Source: Gemmatimonadota bacterium (GTDB lineage Bacteria > Gemmatimonadota > Gemmatimonadetes > Gemmatimonadales > Gemmatimonadaceae). From it: 64,000 nt of DNA. Numbering within the stretch: the first letter of the stretch is position 1; every line of letters begins with the position of its first letter. Of the stretch, positions 30,490 through 39,352 are shown piece by piece. The notes under the pieces were generated by a model. The model had not been told where the DNA came from, did not search any database, and was given only the letters and a program-made list of their open reading frames with translations. A program made the position numbers and the translations under genes. The stretch lies in assembly GCA_016719105.1 (NCBI GenBank), contig JADKAQ010000022.1, positions 107,050-171,049 of the forward strand, in the 5' to 3' direction.

Positions 30490-31956
30490 TCATGGCGCGT
30501 TGCGCGTGACCCGATCGACCAGCGCGCCTGCGGCGTCGCGCAGTTCGACCACCAGCGGCATCTGCCCCAACGCGTGCGTGGCACACGAGAGACAGGGGTC
30601 GAAGGCCCGGATCGCCACCTCGATGTGGTTCAGCAACCCCTCGGTGACCGTCTGGCCGTCGATGTACTCGCGCGCCACCGACCGCACCGCCTCGTTCATC
30701 GCCTGGTTGTTGTGCGTCGTGGAGACGATGAGGTTGCACATCGTCACCAGGTCCTGCTCGTTGACCTCGTAGTGATGGATCAGCGTCCCGCGCGGCGCCT
30801 CGATGATCCCCACCCCTTCACCGGTGCGCACCCCGCCCGCCATCAGCGTCTCGCCGCTCAGGTCATCGTCGTGCAGCATCTCGCTGATGACCTCGGCCGC
30901 GTGCAGGAGCTCGATGAGGCGCGCCCAGTGATAGGCGAGCGGCGCGTGCACCACCTCGCCGTTGTGCGCATCCTTGAAGTGCCGACGCTCGGCCTCGGCC
31001 AGCGGCGTGTGAATGAAGTCGCAGTTCTGCACGCGGGCCAGCGGCCCCACCTTGTACCACCCCCGCTCGGGACCTAGCGCGGTGAGGTAGGGGAACTTCA
31101 TGTACGTCCACGGCTTCACCTCTTCGGCGATGTGCCGCCGGAAGTCGGCCGGGGCGATGTGGTCCAGGAGGATGTTTCCGTCCGCATCGCGGGCGCGCAG
31201 CGTGCCGTCGTAGAACTCGAGGCGCCCGTCGGCCCCAACCAGCGAGAGCATGTTGGAGCGGAAGTGGCCAAACGAGGCATAGAGGGCGTGGTGCTGGCGA
31301 TGCAGCGCCTTCACCAACTCCAACCCCTCGCGTGCCCACGCGATGATCTGCGGCATCTCCTCCAGCATCGCCAGCCGCTCGGCGACCGTCACCGCGCGGT
31401 TCACCCCGCCCGGGACCGACCCCGTCCCGTGCACGCGCTTGCCGGCCGTGATGCGGATGATCTCCTGCCCAAACTTCCGCAGCAACACGCCGTGCGTCGC
31501 CAGGTCGGGGAAGGCCGCGGCGACGCCGACCACGTTGCGCTTCGCCTTGTCGCTGTCGAAGCCGAAGAGCAGGTCCGGGGTCGACAGGTAGTAGAAGTGC
31601 AGCGCGTGCGACTGCAGCATCTGCCCGTAGTGCATCAACCGCCGCACCTTGTCGGCCGTCGGCGTGAGCTGCGTGGCCCCGACTACGACGTCGAGCGCCT
31701 TCGACGCCGCCAGGTGGTGGCTCACCGGGCAGATGCCGCACAGCCGCTGCACCATCACCGGCACTTCCCAGTACGGGCGCCCCTGGATGAAGCGCTCGAA
31801 GCCGCGGAACTCGACGATGTGGAGCCGCGCCTGGTGCACGTGCCCCTCGTCGTCGAGCAGGAGCGTCACCTTGCCGTGCCCCTCCACGCGCGACACCTGC
31901 TCGATGGCGATGCGCCGCGTGGGCTTGTCGGTGCGTGAGGTCTCGAGCGAAGTCAT
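30490..31956 (-). CDS. hoxH: NAD-reducing [NiFe] hydrogenase large subunit
   Basis: 488 residues, the normal HoxH length. The Ni-Fe site cysteines are in RLCGICPVSHH near residue 70 and in DPCLSCATH near the C-terminus. The tail after the final histidine (ALGQMPLVVELRDAAG and beyond) is the part that the HoxW-type protease cuts off; it is about 28 residues here. The N-terminal RIAIEQVSRVEGHGKV is the classical large-subunit opening. With hoxF, U and Y it forms a cytoplasmic group 3d enzyme that couples H2 oxidation to NAD reduction. No hyp maturation genes are in the window. Confidence 0.95.
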   Translation of the reverse strand: MTSLETSRTDKPTRRIAIEQVSRVEGHGKVTLLLDDEGHVHQARLHIVEFRGFERFIQGRPYWEVPVMVQRLCGICPVSHHLAASKALDVVVGATQLTPTADKVRRLMHYGQMLQSHALHFYYLSTPDLLFGFDSDKAKRNVVGVAAAFPDLATHGVLLRKFGQEIIRITAGKRVHGTGSVPGGVNRAVTVAERLAMLEEMPQIIAWAREGLELVKALHRQHHALYASFGHFRSNMLSLVGADGRLEFYDGTLRARDADGNILLDHIAPADFRRHIAEEVKPWTYMKFPYLTALGPERGWYKVGPLARVQNCDFIHTPLAEAERRHFKDAHNGEVVHAPLAYHWARLIELLHAAEVISEMLHDDDLSGETLMAGGVRTGEGVGIIEAPRGTLIHHYEVNEQDLVTMCNLIVSTTHNNQAMNEAVRSVAREYIDGQTVTEGLLNHIEVAIRAFDPCLSCATHALGQMPLVVELRDAAGALVDRVTRNAP

Positions 31957-31962
31957 GAGGCG

Positions 31963-32487
31963 TCAGTCATAGTGAATGAGGCCGTGCCCCAGGTGCGGCG
32001 TGCGCCCGGCGATGATGTCGGTGAGCAGCGCCCAGATGGCGTCGGCCGACGGCGGGCACCCCGGCAGGGAGTAGTCGATGCGCACGACGTCGTTGATGGG
32101 GTGCACCTGGTCGAGCGGGAGCGGCAACTCGGGATCGTTAGGCACCACGTCGTACACCGACGCCAGGCAGTCGCGCACGTCCAGGTGGTTGCGCTGCGCC
32201 GGGAGCCCGCCGTTGATGGCGCACGCCCCCACCGCCACCAGCACCTTGCACTGCCGCCGGAACTCCCGCAGCACCGTCACGTTCTCGGCGTTGCACAGCC
32301 CCCCTTCGATGAAGCCCAGGTCGCAGGGGCCGCACTGCTTGATGTCTGTGAGCGGCGAACGGTCGAACTCCACCAGCTCGAGGAGCGGGAGGATGCGTTC
32401 GTCGATGTCGAGCAGCGACATGTGGCAGCCGAAGCACCCCGCCAGCGACGTCGTCGCGATCCGCAGCTTCTTGGCCGGTACCGTCAC
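31963..32487 (-). CDS. hoxY: NAD-reducing [NiFe] hydrogenase small subunit
   Basis: 174 residues. The short small subunit typical of group 3 enzymes has only the proximal [4Fe-4S] cluster, with cysteines in AGCFGCHMSLLD, VAVGACAINGG and YSLPGCPPSAD. It passes electrons between HoxH and the HoxFU diaphorase. The start is a GTG at 32487 whose last two bases overlap the TGA of hoxU (GTGA), a sign of translational coupling. HoxH follows 6 bases after the stop. Confidence 0.93.
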   Translation of the reverse strand: MTVPAKKLRIATTSLAGCFGCHMSLLDIDERILPLLELVEFDRSPLTDIKQCGPCDLGFIEGGLCNAENVTVLREFRRQCKVLVAVGACAINGGLPAQRNHLDVRDCLASVYDVVPNDPELPLPLDQVHPINDVVRIDYSLPGCPPSADAIWALLTDIIAGRTPHLGHGLIHYD

Positions 32488-33187
32488 GGTTCCCCCTGCG
32501 CCGGCGTGGCGTCGATGGGCGCGAGGTCGTACGTCCGTTGCCCGATGGGGACCGAGAAGGCGCGCCCGCGCTTCAGGATCACCCCCACCGGACAGACCGC
32601 GACCGCCGTATCGGTGATCGCGATCGACGTGTCGACTAGCTTCCCCGATTCGGCGTTCACGATGAGGTGCTTGTGGATGCCGCGCCCCGAGAGGGCGAAG
32701 ACGTGCCGCCCGTCGATGTCGGCCGAGGCGCGCACGCACAACTCGCACAGGATGCAGCGATTGAAGTCGAGCACCAGGTCGGGGTGCGAGGCGTCGACCG
32801 GGCGATCGGGGAAGAGCTGCGTGAAGTGCAGCGTCTTCACCTCCAGCTGGTAGGCCACCGCCTGCAGCTTGCAGTCGCCGCTCTTCTCGCACGATGGGCA
32901 GAAGTGATTCCCCTCGACGAAGAGCAGCCGCACGATCTCGCGCCGCAGCGCCCGCACGTCGGAGGTCTCGCTCTCGACGGCGAGTCCCGGCTGCGCGGGG
33001 AGGGTACACGAAGCGCTGAAGCGCCCGTTGGCCCGCACCATGCACACCCGGCAGCTGCCATGCGGGCGAAATTCGGGGTGCGCGCAGAGGTGCGGCACGT
33101 AGTGCCCGCCGCGAGCGCCGCCTGCAGGACCGACTGGCCGGCGGTGAAGGGGATCTCCTCCCCGTCGAGCGTGAAGGTGTTGGTCAC
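32484..33187 (-). CDS. hoxU: NAD-reducing hydrogenase diaphorase iron-sulfur subunit, frameshifted
   Basis: 235 codons if one base is restored. The N-terminus (FTLDGEEIPFTAGQSVLQAA) is read from GTG 33187, which overlaps the hoxF stop as GTGA. From about 33105 the sequence continues in another frame with HLCAHPEFRPHGSCRVCMV ([2Fe-2S]), GNHFCPSCEKSGDC (His-Cys3 [4Fe-4S]) and DFNRCILCELCVRAS. The switch lies in CGGCGGGCACTACG (bases 33101-33110 on plus), where one G seems to be missing (expected A-G-G-H-Y). HoxU carries electrons from HoxY to the flavin of HoxF. All neighbours are intact, which favours a sequence error over a dead operon. Confidence 0.88.
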
Positions 33188-34962
33188 GGGCCCTCCAGGT
33201 GCGCATGTGCGTCGTCGCGCCCGGTGATCGCCCGCGCCGGCGCCAGCGCCTCATCGAGGTCGAACGTGGGCGAAAATTCGAGCGACAGCAGGCGCCGCTC
33301 CAGCGTCGGCCGGAACTTGTCGTAGAGTGCCAAATAGGGATTGCAGGCCGTGTGCCCCAGCCCGCACTGGCTCCCCTCGCGCATGAGGTTCGCCAGGCGC
33401 CGCGCAATGCGCACGTCGCGCCCCGTGCCGCGCCCCTGGGCGATATGGTCCAGCGACCGCGCCAGCTGCGTCGTCCCCACGCGGCACGGGGTGCAGAAGC
33501 CGCAGCTCTCGTGGGCGAAGAAGTGCGTGAAGTTCGTCACCACGTCGAGCAGGTCGCGGTCGGCCCCGAACACCATGAAGGCCCCCGCCGACGGCACATC
33601 CTCGAACGAGAGGCGGCGCGAGAACTCGTGCGGGGCCAGCAGCGTCCCCGACGGCCCGCCGACCTGCACCGCCTGCACGTCGTGCGCCCCGCAGGCGTCC
33701 AGCACCACCTGCACCGGCGTGCCTAACGGGTACTCGTACAGCCCCGGGCGCTCGCAGTCGCCCGACACCGAGTGGATGCGCGTCCCGCTCGACTGCGCCG
33801 TCCCCACCGAGGTGAACCAGTCGCCGCCGTGCTGCGCCACCAGCGACGACAGCGCGAACGTCTCGACGTTGCTCACCACCGTGGGTTGCTGCAGGTAGCC
33901 GTGCGTGACCGGGTACGGCGGGCGGTTGCGCGGGATCCCGCGCTTTCCCTCGAGCGATTCGATCAGCGCCGATTCCTCGCCGCACACGTACGCCCCCGCC
34001 CCCATGAGCACCGCGATGTCGAAGTCGAAGCCGCGGTGCCCCAGCAGGTCGCGCCCCAGCAGGTGCGCGCGGCGGCGCGCCAGCAGCGCCGCCTCGATGG
34101 GGGCCTGCAGGTGCAGGTACTCGGCGCGCAGGTAGATGAAGCCCTGCTGCGCCCCGATCACGTGGGCGCAGATCGTCATCCCGTCGAGCACCAGGTCGAG
34201 CTGCGGGCCCAGCAGGGCGCGGTCCTTGAACGTCCCCGGCTCGCCCTCGTCGGCGTTGCACACCACGAAGCGCGTGGGCCCCGGGGCGGCCTTGGCGGCG
34301 GCCCACTTGTCGCCGGCCGAGAAGCCGGCACCGCCGCGACCGCGCAGGCGCGAGCGCTTGAGTTCGGCCAGCATCCCATCGGCGCCGCGAGCGAGCGAGG
34401 CGCGCAGGGCATCACCCGGCGCGATCGTGGCGGAGAGCAGTCGGTCGCGCCGCTGGATCACGTTGCTGAGCGTGAACAGCTCGGCGGGCCAGTGCGGCAA
34501 GGCGGTGCGCGTCTCGATGAGCCGTGCGATCTGGTCGATGCGCGTCTCGGTGAGCCGGGCGATCGCGCGTCCGTTCACCAGGAGCGCCGGCCCCTGCTCG
34601 CACAGCCCGGTACACGAGGTGAGTCCGACGCTCACCCGACCGTCCGGCCGCATTTGGTCCGGCGGGACCCGCAGCGCCTCGCAGAGCCGCGTCCTGAGCT
34701 CCGCGTACCCGCGGAACTCGTCGATGATGCAGTCGGAGAAGAGGACGCGGTACTCGCCCTGCGGTGTGGTCGAAAAGAACGAGTAGAAGCCGGCCACCCC
34801 TTCCACGCGAGCGCGTGGCAGGCCCAGGTGGCCGGCGAGCTCGGTGATCACCGCTGGGGAGATCCAGCCGTTCGATTCCTGCACGTCGCGCAGGATCTGC
34901 ACGAGCCGCGTGGGGTCGTGCCGGTGCCGTTCGAGCAGTGCGACGAGATCCAGACCCGCCAT
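33184..34962 (-). CDS. hoxF: NAD-reducing hydrogenase diaphorase flavin subunit (HoxE-HoxF fusion form)
   Basis: 592 residues, as in the Cupriavidus-type HoxF. Residues 1-150 are a 24-kDa-like thioredoxin-fold domain (RVEGVAGFYSFFS, LTSCTGLCEQGP); I can see three of the usual cluster cysteines. Then comes the 51-kDa-like part: NADH/FMN site RGRGGAGFSAGDKWAAAK, VVCNADEGEPGTFKDR, GAGAYVCGEESALIES, and the [4Fe-4S] ligands ESCGFCTPCRVGTTQ plus QCGLGHTA. It reduces NAD+ with electrons from H2. First gene of hoxF-U-Y-H-W. The 204 bases upstream (34963-35166) must hold the operon promoter; I see no clear sigma-54 site. Confidence 0.94.
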   Translation of the reverse strand: MAGLDLVALLERHRHDPTRLVQILRDVQESNGWISPAVITELAGHLGLPRARVEGVAGFYSFFSTTPQGEYRVLFSDCIIDEFRGYAELRTRLCEALRVPPDQMRPDGRVSVGLTSCTGLCEQGPALLVNGRAIARLTETRIDQIARLIETRTALPHWPAELFTLSNVIQRRDRLLSATIAPGDALRASLARGADGMLAELKRSRLRGRGGAGFSAGDKWAAAKAAPGPTRFVVCNADEGEPGTFKDRALLGPQLDLVLDGMTICAHVIGAQQGFIYLRAEYLHLQAPIEAALLARRRAHLLGRDLLGHRGFDFDIAVLMGAGAYVCGEESALIESLEGKRGIPRNRPPYPVTHGYLQQPTVVSNVETFALSSLVAQHGGDWFTSVGTAQSSGTRIHSVSGDCERPGLYEYPLGTPVQVVLDACGAHDVQAVQVGGPSGTLLAPHEFSRRLSFEDVPSAGAFMVFGADRDLLDVVTNFTHFFAHESCGFCTPCRVGTTQLARSLDHIAQGRGTGRDVRIARRLANLMREGSQCGLGHTACNPYLALYDKFRPTLERRLLSLEFSPTFDLDEALAPARAITGRDDAHAHLEGP

Positions 34963-35166
34963 GAGACTTTGCTGCCGTTCGGGAGACAGGTGGGGCGCGT
35001 GGAATGCCTACTGCGAGAATCGGCATCTGGTGCGCCCAAAGCTGTCGGGGATAGCGGAAGCGGACCGGAGTGTGACAGCCTACAGTCGTGTCACCGCGGC
35101 GCGCGCTGGCGGTCGCGTCACGAGTCGCCCCCTGACTGATCCCCACTCCCGCCCGTACCCAACGCG

Positions 35167-35766
35167 CTATCCTGCCCCGCCGTCCTCCCCATGCACCCGC
35201 CGGAAGTACGCGGCCAGGTCGATCACCAGCGGCTCGCCCCCCTCGCGTGGTGTCCACGTCAGCGAGTCGAGGAGGACCTCCGGCGCGTCGTCCCCTGGGC
35301 GCCAGCGCTCCACGAAACGATTGGCCGGGTCGACGATCCAGTACTCCGGAACGCTTTGCGATTGATAGAGGTGGCGCTTGCTGTGGCGATCGGCGCGCGC
35401 GGACGAAGGGGAGAGCACCTCGACGGCAAGGATCAGCCGATGCACGTCGTCAAGACGTGCCGGCTTCCGTCCACCGATGAAGGGAACGACAAAGACGTCG
35501 GGCTGGACGACGCGATTCGGTGAGAACCGCACCTCCGCCGGGGCGATGATGCAGTGGAGGTCGTTCCGCCGCGCGTACGGGGCAAGGAGGAGAAAGAGCT
35601 CCCCCACCGCGTCCTGGTGCAGCCACGACGGCGCCGGCGTCACCAGCAACTCTCCGTCCACCACCTCGTACCGGTTGCCGTCGTCCGGCAAGGCACGCAG
35701 CTCGTCGACGGTCCAGTCGCGGCGCGAGCGGTCGGGAAGGAGCGGCGGTAACGCGGGCATGGCCAT
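35167..35766 (-). CDS. Uma2-family putative endonuclease, copy 1
   Basis: 199 residues. Uma2 proteins have a PD-(D/E)XK nuclease fold and are common in many copies in cyanobacteria and other free-living bacteria; their targets are unknown. Motifs: LPDDGNRYEVVDGELLVTPA near the N-terminus, VQPDVFVV (Asp of the core), LAVEVLSPSSARADRHSKR (E-V-x-S-P-S plus the K/R helix), YWIVDPANRFVERW. First of a tandem array of three; its start lies exactly 693 bases from the next. Begins with ATGGCCATG directly after a promoter-like block shared by six copies. Confidence 0.9.
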   Translation of the reverse strand: MAMPALPPLLPDRSRRDWTVDELRALPDDGNRYEVVDGELLVTPAPSWLHQDAVGELFLLLAPYARRNDLHCIIAPAEVRFSPNRVVQPDVFVVPFIGGRKPARLDDVHRLILAVEVLSPSSARADRHSKRHLYQSQSVPEYWIVDPANRFVERWRPGDDAPEVLLDSLTWTPREGGEPLVIDLAAYFRRVHGEDGGAG

Positions 35767-35802
35767 AGCGTACGCTCGGCGCAGTTAGGGGGGCAAGGGG
35801 GC
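35756..35802 (-). promoter_or_regulatory. Shared Uma2 start/promoter block, copy 1
   Basis: A 47-bp block that is almost identical at six Uma2 genes. On the minus strand it has a -35-like TTGCCC (35791-35796), an 18-base spacer, a -10-like TACGCT (35767-35772) and then ATGGCCATG at once. With normal -10 to +1 spacing, transcription would begin at the second ATG, so a leaderless mRNA is likely. Confidence 0.55.
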
Positions 35803-35865
35803 ATCCCGCATGATCAGGTGTCCCCAGCGCCGACACGTTACCGTATTCGCGCGAGTGCCATCAGA

Positions 35866-36459
35866 CTATTGCGTCGCCTCCCCGTGTACGCGCCGGAAGT
35901 ACGCGGCCAGGTCGATCACCAACGGCTCCACCTCCTCGCGCGGCGCCCACGCGAGCGACTCGACCAGGATCTCCGGCGCGTCGTCCCCCGGGCGCCAGCG
36001 TTCGACGAAGCGGGCGTCGGGATCGACGATCCAATACTCGGCGACGCCTTCTGATTGGTACAGGTAGCGCTTCCTGTAGCGATCAGCGCGCGCGGTCGAG
36101 GGGGAGATGACCTCCACCGCGAGCACGAGGCGCTGGACATCCTCGAAGCACGTCGCCGGCCTGGCGTGCACCAGTGGGACCACGAACACGTCAGGCTCGA
36201 CGCTTCGGCGCTGCGAGAAGGCCACTTCCGCTGGGGCGATGAGGCATTCCAAGGCGAGCTGCTCCGCATGCGGCGCGAGGAGCCGGGCGAGATGGAAGGC
36301 CGCCCGCTGGTGTGGCCACGACGGCGCCGGCGTCACGAACAATTCCCCGTCGATGACCTCGTAGCGATTCCCGTCGTCGGGAAGGGCACGCACTTCGTCG
36401 ACGGTCCAGTCGCGGCGCGAGCGGTCGGGAAGGAGCGGCGGTAACGCGGGCATGGCCAT
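35866..36459 (-). CDS. Uma2-family putative endonuclease, copy 2
   Basis: 197 residues with the full set of Uma2 motifs (VEPDVFVVPLV, LAVEVISPSTARADRYRKR, YWIVDPDARFVERW). The N-terminal 40 residues are nearly identical to copies 1 and 3, while the middle (residues 50-90) differs, which suggests change in the target-facing part or partial gene conversion. The C-terminus and the downstream flank (35821-35880) match copy 3 almost base for base. Confidence 0.9.
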   Translation of the reverse strand: MAMPALPPLLPDRSRRDWTVDEVRALPDDGNRYEVIDGELFVTPAPSWPHQRAAFHLARLLAPHAEQLALECLIAPAEVAFSQRRSVEPDVFVVPLVHARPATCFEDVQRLVLAVEVISPSTARADRYRKRYLYQSEGVAEYWIVDPDARFVERWRPGDDAPEILVESLAWAPREEVEPLVIDLAAYFRRVHGEATQ

Positions 36460-36495
36460 AGCGTACGCTCGGCGCAGTTAGGGAGGCAAGGGGGC
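36449..36495 (-). promoter_or_regulatory. Shared Uma2 start/promoter block, copy 2
   Basis: Same 47-bp block as at 35756, here with TTGCCT as the -35-like hexamer and TACGCT next to the ATG at 36459. Confidence 0.55.
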
Positions 36496-36558
36496 ATCCC
36501 GCACGATCAGGTGTCTCCAGCGCCGACACGTTACCGTATTCGCGCGAGTGCCATCAGA

Positions 36559-37152
36559 CTATTGCGTCGCCTCTCCGTGCACCCGCCGGAATAGCGCCGC
36601 CAAGTCGATCACCAGCGGCTCCACGTCCTCCTGCGGCGTCCACGCAAGCGACTCGACCAGGATCTCCGGCGCGTCGTCCCCCGGGCGCCAGCGTTCGACG
36701 AAGCGTGCGTCGGGATCGACGATCCAGTACTCGGGGACGTCTTCCGATTGATAGAGGTGGCGCTTCCTGTAGCGATCGGCTCGCGCAGAGGAGGGGGAGA
36801 TGACCTCCACCGCGAGCACGAGGCGCTGCACCTCCTCGAAGTGCGTCGCGCGACGTCCGTCCATTCGCGGCACTACGAAGAGGTCTGGTTCGACGCTACG
36901 GCGAGGGGAGAACGCGACTTCGGCTGGCGCGATGTAACAGTCGAGCGCGCAGCGGTGTGCGTATGGTCGCACGAGAAAGAGGAACTCCATCGCCGCCTGC
37001 TGATGCAGCCACGACGGCGCCGGCGTCACAAACAACTCCCCGTCGATGACCTCGTAGCGATTCCCGTCGTCGGGAAGGGCACGCACTTCGTCGACGGTCC
37101 AGTCGCGGCGCGAGCGGTCGGGAAGGAGCGGCGGTGACGCGGGCATGGCCAT
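36559..37152 (-). CDS. Uma2-family putative endonuclease, copy 3
   Basis: 197 residues, the third member of the 693-bp tandem array. Motifs: VEPDLFVVPRM, LAVEVISPSSARADRYRKR, YWIVDPDARFVERW. Closest to copy 2 at both ends and different in residues about 50-85 (MEFLFLVRPYAHRCALDCY). Starts at the second-named position of the array, 693 bases from copy 2. Confidence 0.9.
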   Translation of the reverse strand: MAMPASPPLLPDRSRRDWTVDEVRALPDDGNRYEVIDGELFVTPAPSWLHQQAAMEFLFLVRPYAHRCALDCYIAPAEVAFSPRRSVEPDLFVVPRMDGRRATHFEEVQRLVLAVEVISPSSARADRYRKRHLYQSEDVPEYWIVDPDARFVERWRPGDDAPEILVESLAWTPQEDVEPLVIDLAALFRRVHGEATQ

Positions 37153-37188
37153 AGCGTACGCTCGGCGCAGTTAGAGGGGCAAGGGGGC
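37142..37188 (-). promoter_or_regulatory. Shared Uma2 start/promoter block, copy 3
   Basis: Same block as at 35756 with one difference in the G-run (TTAGAGGGGC). The -10-like TACGCT again touches the ATG at 37152. Confidence 0.55.
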
Positions 37189-37266
37189 ATGACACACGTT
37201 GGCGCATGCCCACCGCTCGAGACGTACCTTTTTCGCGCCGCTGGTGACGAACGATTGCAGAGCGCC

Positions 37267-38511
37267 CTACTGGCTCGCCTCTCCCAGCACATCCCACCGA
37301 GGCTCCCTCCACCCCGGCACGACCGTTGGACACGCCGCCCCCGGCCGCGACACCACCGTCGTGAACGAATCGCCGCCGTCGCCGTAGCGCAGGTCGAACA
37401 GCGTCACGTCGCCGTTGGCCGAGCGCGACCAGATGGGGACGCGGATGAACTCGAGCGCCGCCGCTACCTCGCACCGCTCGGCCGCCAGCGCGCGCAGCTC
37501 CGCCACCGGCGCAGACCACTGGCGTCCCCAGGCGATGGAAGGCGAATCGCTCCGCCCCGTCGCCGTCGACCCGTCAGGATCTCCACGTCCCACCACACGA
37601 CAGGCGCCTGCCGAGCGAAGGGCGGGGATGGGTGCGACGGTCGCGGTGGTCGCCGAGTAGGTGCCGGCGTTCTCGGTGACCACGATCGCCGTCAGGCACA
37701 ACACATTCCCCGGCGCCGGCGTCAGCACCACATCGCGCAGCGTCGCGCCAACCTCGCGCTCCACCGCGCGCCGCCCTAACGACGATCCGGTGAAGAACAT
37801 CGCCTCCAGCGCGAGCCACGCCGTGATCGCCACGGATGCCCGCCGCGCAGCCGGCACCTTCCAGCTCACCGCCAGCCAGGCGAGCGCGCCGGCCGTGAGC
37901 ACCGCCGCCACGCCGTCGCCCACCATGTCCACGCGCCACGCCGCCACGAGTATCGTCAGCAGCAACGCCGCGCTGAGCAGGCGCCCGGCGATGCTCTTCG
38001 CGATGAAGACCAGTGGCGCCAGCGCCACGATCCAGAGCCACGGTTCGACGATGAAGACCGCGTCGCCGTAGATCCAGCGTGAATCGATCGGCCACCACGG
38101 ATGCACGCCGTAGTTGTTGGTGTAGTCGAGGGCGATGTGCGAGAGCGAGGCGGCGAACGCCAGGGCCAGCAGCGTGCGGGCGTAGGGCGGGGCACGCAGT
38201 GAGCGGCGCAGCGCGAGCGTCAGCCCCCACGCGGCCAGGGCGGCCAACACGGTGAACAGGACCGTGTGCGTGTGGCCGCGGTGGTGCAGCAGGTAGCCCA
38301 GCGGGCCGATCCCCATGCGCTCGCCCGAGTAGGTGATGTCGAGGTCGGGGAGTTCGGCGAGGACGATGCTGAGGGTGAAGGCGGTGCGGCGGAAGGTCGT
38401 GGTGCTGGTGCCTTGGCCGCGGCTGGCACTGGCGGCGAGGGCGGGGGCCACGCGTTGGCAGGCGGCGGCGGCGAGCAGGGCGCCGGCGAGGGCGTGGGTG
38501 ATGTTGTCCAT
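37267..38511 (-). CDS. YdjM/DUF457-family membrane-bound metal-dependent hydrolase
   Basis: 414 residues. The N-terminus MDNITHALAGALL with its histidine, then LAELPDLDITYS, LLHHRGHTHTVLF and LSHIALDYTNNYGVHPWWPI are the metal-binding signatures of the YdjM/DUF457 family of inner-membrane hydrolases. Five or more hydrophobic helices run through residues 75-245. The C-terminal ~150 residues form a soluble domain with no clear match. Substrate unknown; the E. coli relative is under SOS control. It has no co-directional partner close by and is divergent from Uma2 copy 4. Confidence 0.85.
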   Translation of the reverse strand: MDNITHALAGALLAAAACQRVAPALAASASRGQGTSTTTFRRTAFTLSIVLAELPDLDITYSGERMGIGPLGYLLHHRGHTHTVLFTVLAALAAWGLTLALRRSLRAPPYARTLLALAFAASLSHIALDYTNNYGVHPWWPIDSRWIYGDAVFIVEPWLWIVALAPLVFIAKSIAGRLLSAALLLTILVAAWRVDMVGDGVAAVLTAGALAWLAVSWKVPAARRASVAITAWLALEAMFFTGSSLGRRAVEREVGATLRDVVLTPAPGNVLCLTAIVVTENAGTYSATTATVAPIPALRSAGACRVVGRGDPDGSTATGRSDSPSIAWGRQWSAPVAELRALAAERCEVAAALEFIRVPIWSRSANGDVTLFDLRYGDGGDSFTTVVSRPGAACPTVVPGWREPRWDVLGEASQ

Positions 38512-38716
38512 GAAGGGAAGAACGGATGAGTCGGGCGCTGGGGTTCAACCGGACGGGCTCGCGGAGGCGTCGCGGCGCGCTTTGGATGACGCACGGAATG
38601 AAACGATGAGCGCGCATGGTGTCGAACCCGCGATGGTCGGGAATGCACCCTGTCGCGCGCTGCGCCCGTCCCCGCCTGCCCCACCCTTGCGCCCTCGGCG
38701 CCGCCGAGCCGAACGT

Positions 38717-39271
38717 ATGTCCATGCCTGCCGCCGTCGATCGATACTACACGCGGGACGAAGTGCTCGTCCTCCCGGACGACGGGAATCGCTACGAGCTG
38801 GTGTACGGGGAACTCCTGGTGACCCCGTCGCCCGCCGTCTCGCACCAGCTGGTGGTCGGACGACTGTTCGCGGCGCTCCACGCCTACGTCGAGCGGCATG
38901 CGGTCGGCCGAGCGTTCGTCTCGCCGGCCGACCTGTCGTGGGGGCGGGAGGACATCATCGTGCAACCCGACATCTTCGTGTTGTCGCCGGGCGATGTGCG
39001 CGAAGACAGGTGGGAGCGGTTGCGGCACTTCGAACTGTTTGTCGAAGTGCTCAGTCCATCCACGGCGCGCTATGATCGCTTCACCAAGCGCCGCCTGTAT
39101 CAGGAGATGCGGGTGCCGCTCTACTGGGTGATCGATATCGGTCGTCGGCGCGCCGAGGTGTGGACTCCTGAGGCGACGATGCCGATGTATGAGGAGGAGC
39201 GGGTGCGGTGGGAGCCGGCGGGGGCGGGGGAGGGGATGGTGATGGAGCTGGCGGAGTTGTTCAGGGCGTAG
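38717..39271 (+). CDS. Uma2-family putative endonuclease, copy 4 (divergent type)
   Basis: 184 residues and the only plus-strand copy. Core motifs are kept: LPDDGNRYELVYGELLVTPS, VQPDIFVLSPG, LFVEVLSPSTARYDRFTKR, YWVIDIGRRRAEVW. The N-terminus (MSMPAAVDRYYTRDE) and the C-terminus differ from the other copies, so it was not part of the recent duplication. Start ATG 38717; the second ATG two codons later is equally possible, as in the other copies. Confidence 0.88.
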   Translation: MSMPAAVDRYYTRDEVLVLPDDGNRYELVYGELLVTPSPAVSHQLVVGRLFAALHAYVERHAVGRAFVSPADLSWGREDIIVQPDIFVLSPGDVREDRWERLRHFELFVEVLSPSTARYDRFTKRRLYQEMRVPLYWVIDIGRRRAEVWTPEATMPMYEEERVRWEPAGAGEGMVMELAELFRA

Positions 39272-39352
39272 GGGCGACCGAGTTTCGTCCGTCGCAGGCC
39301 TTTCGCAACATCGGATCCGCAAGGGGAGGGGGGAGATGATCGGGAGGGCCAC

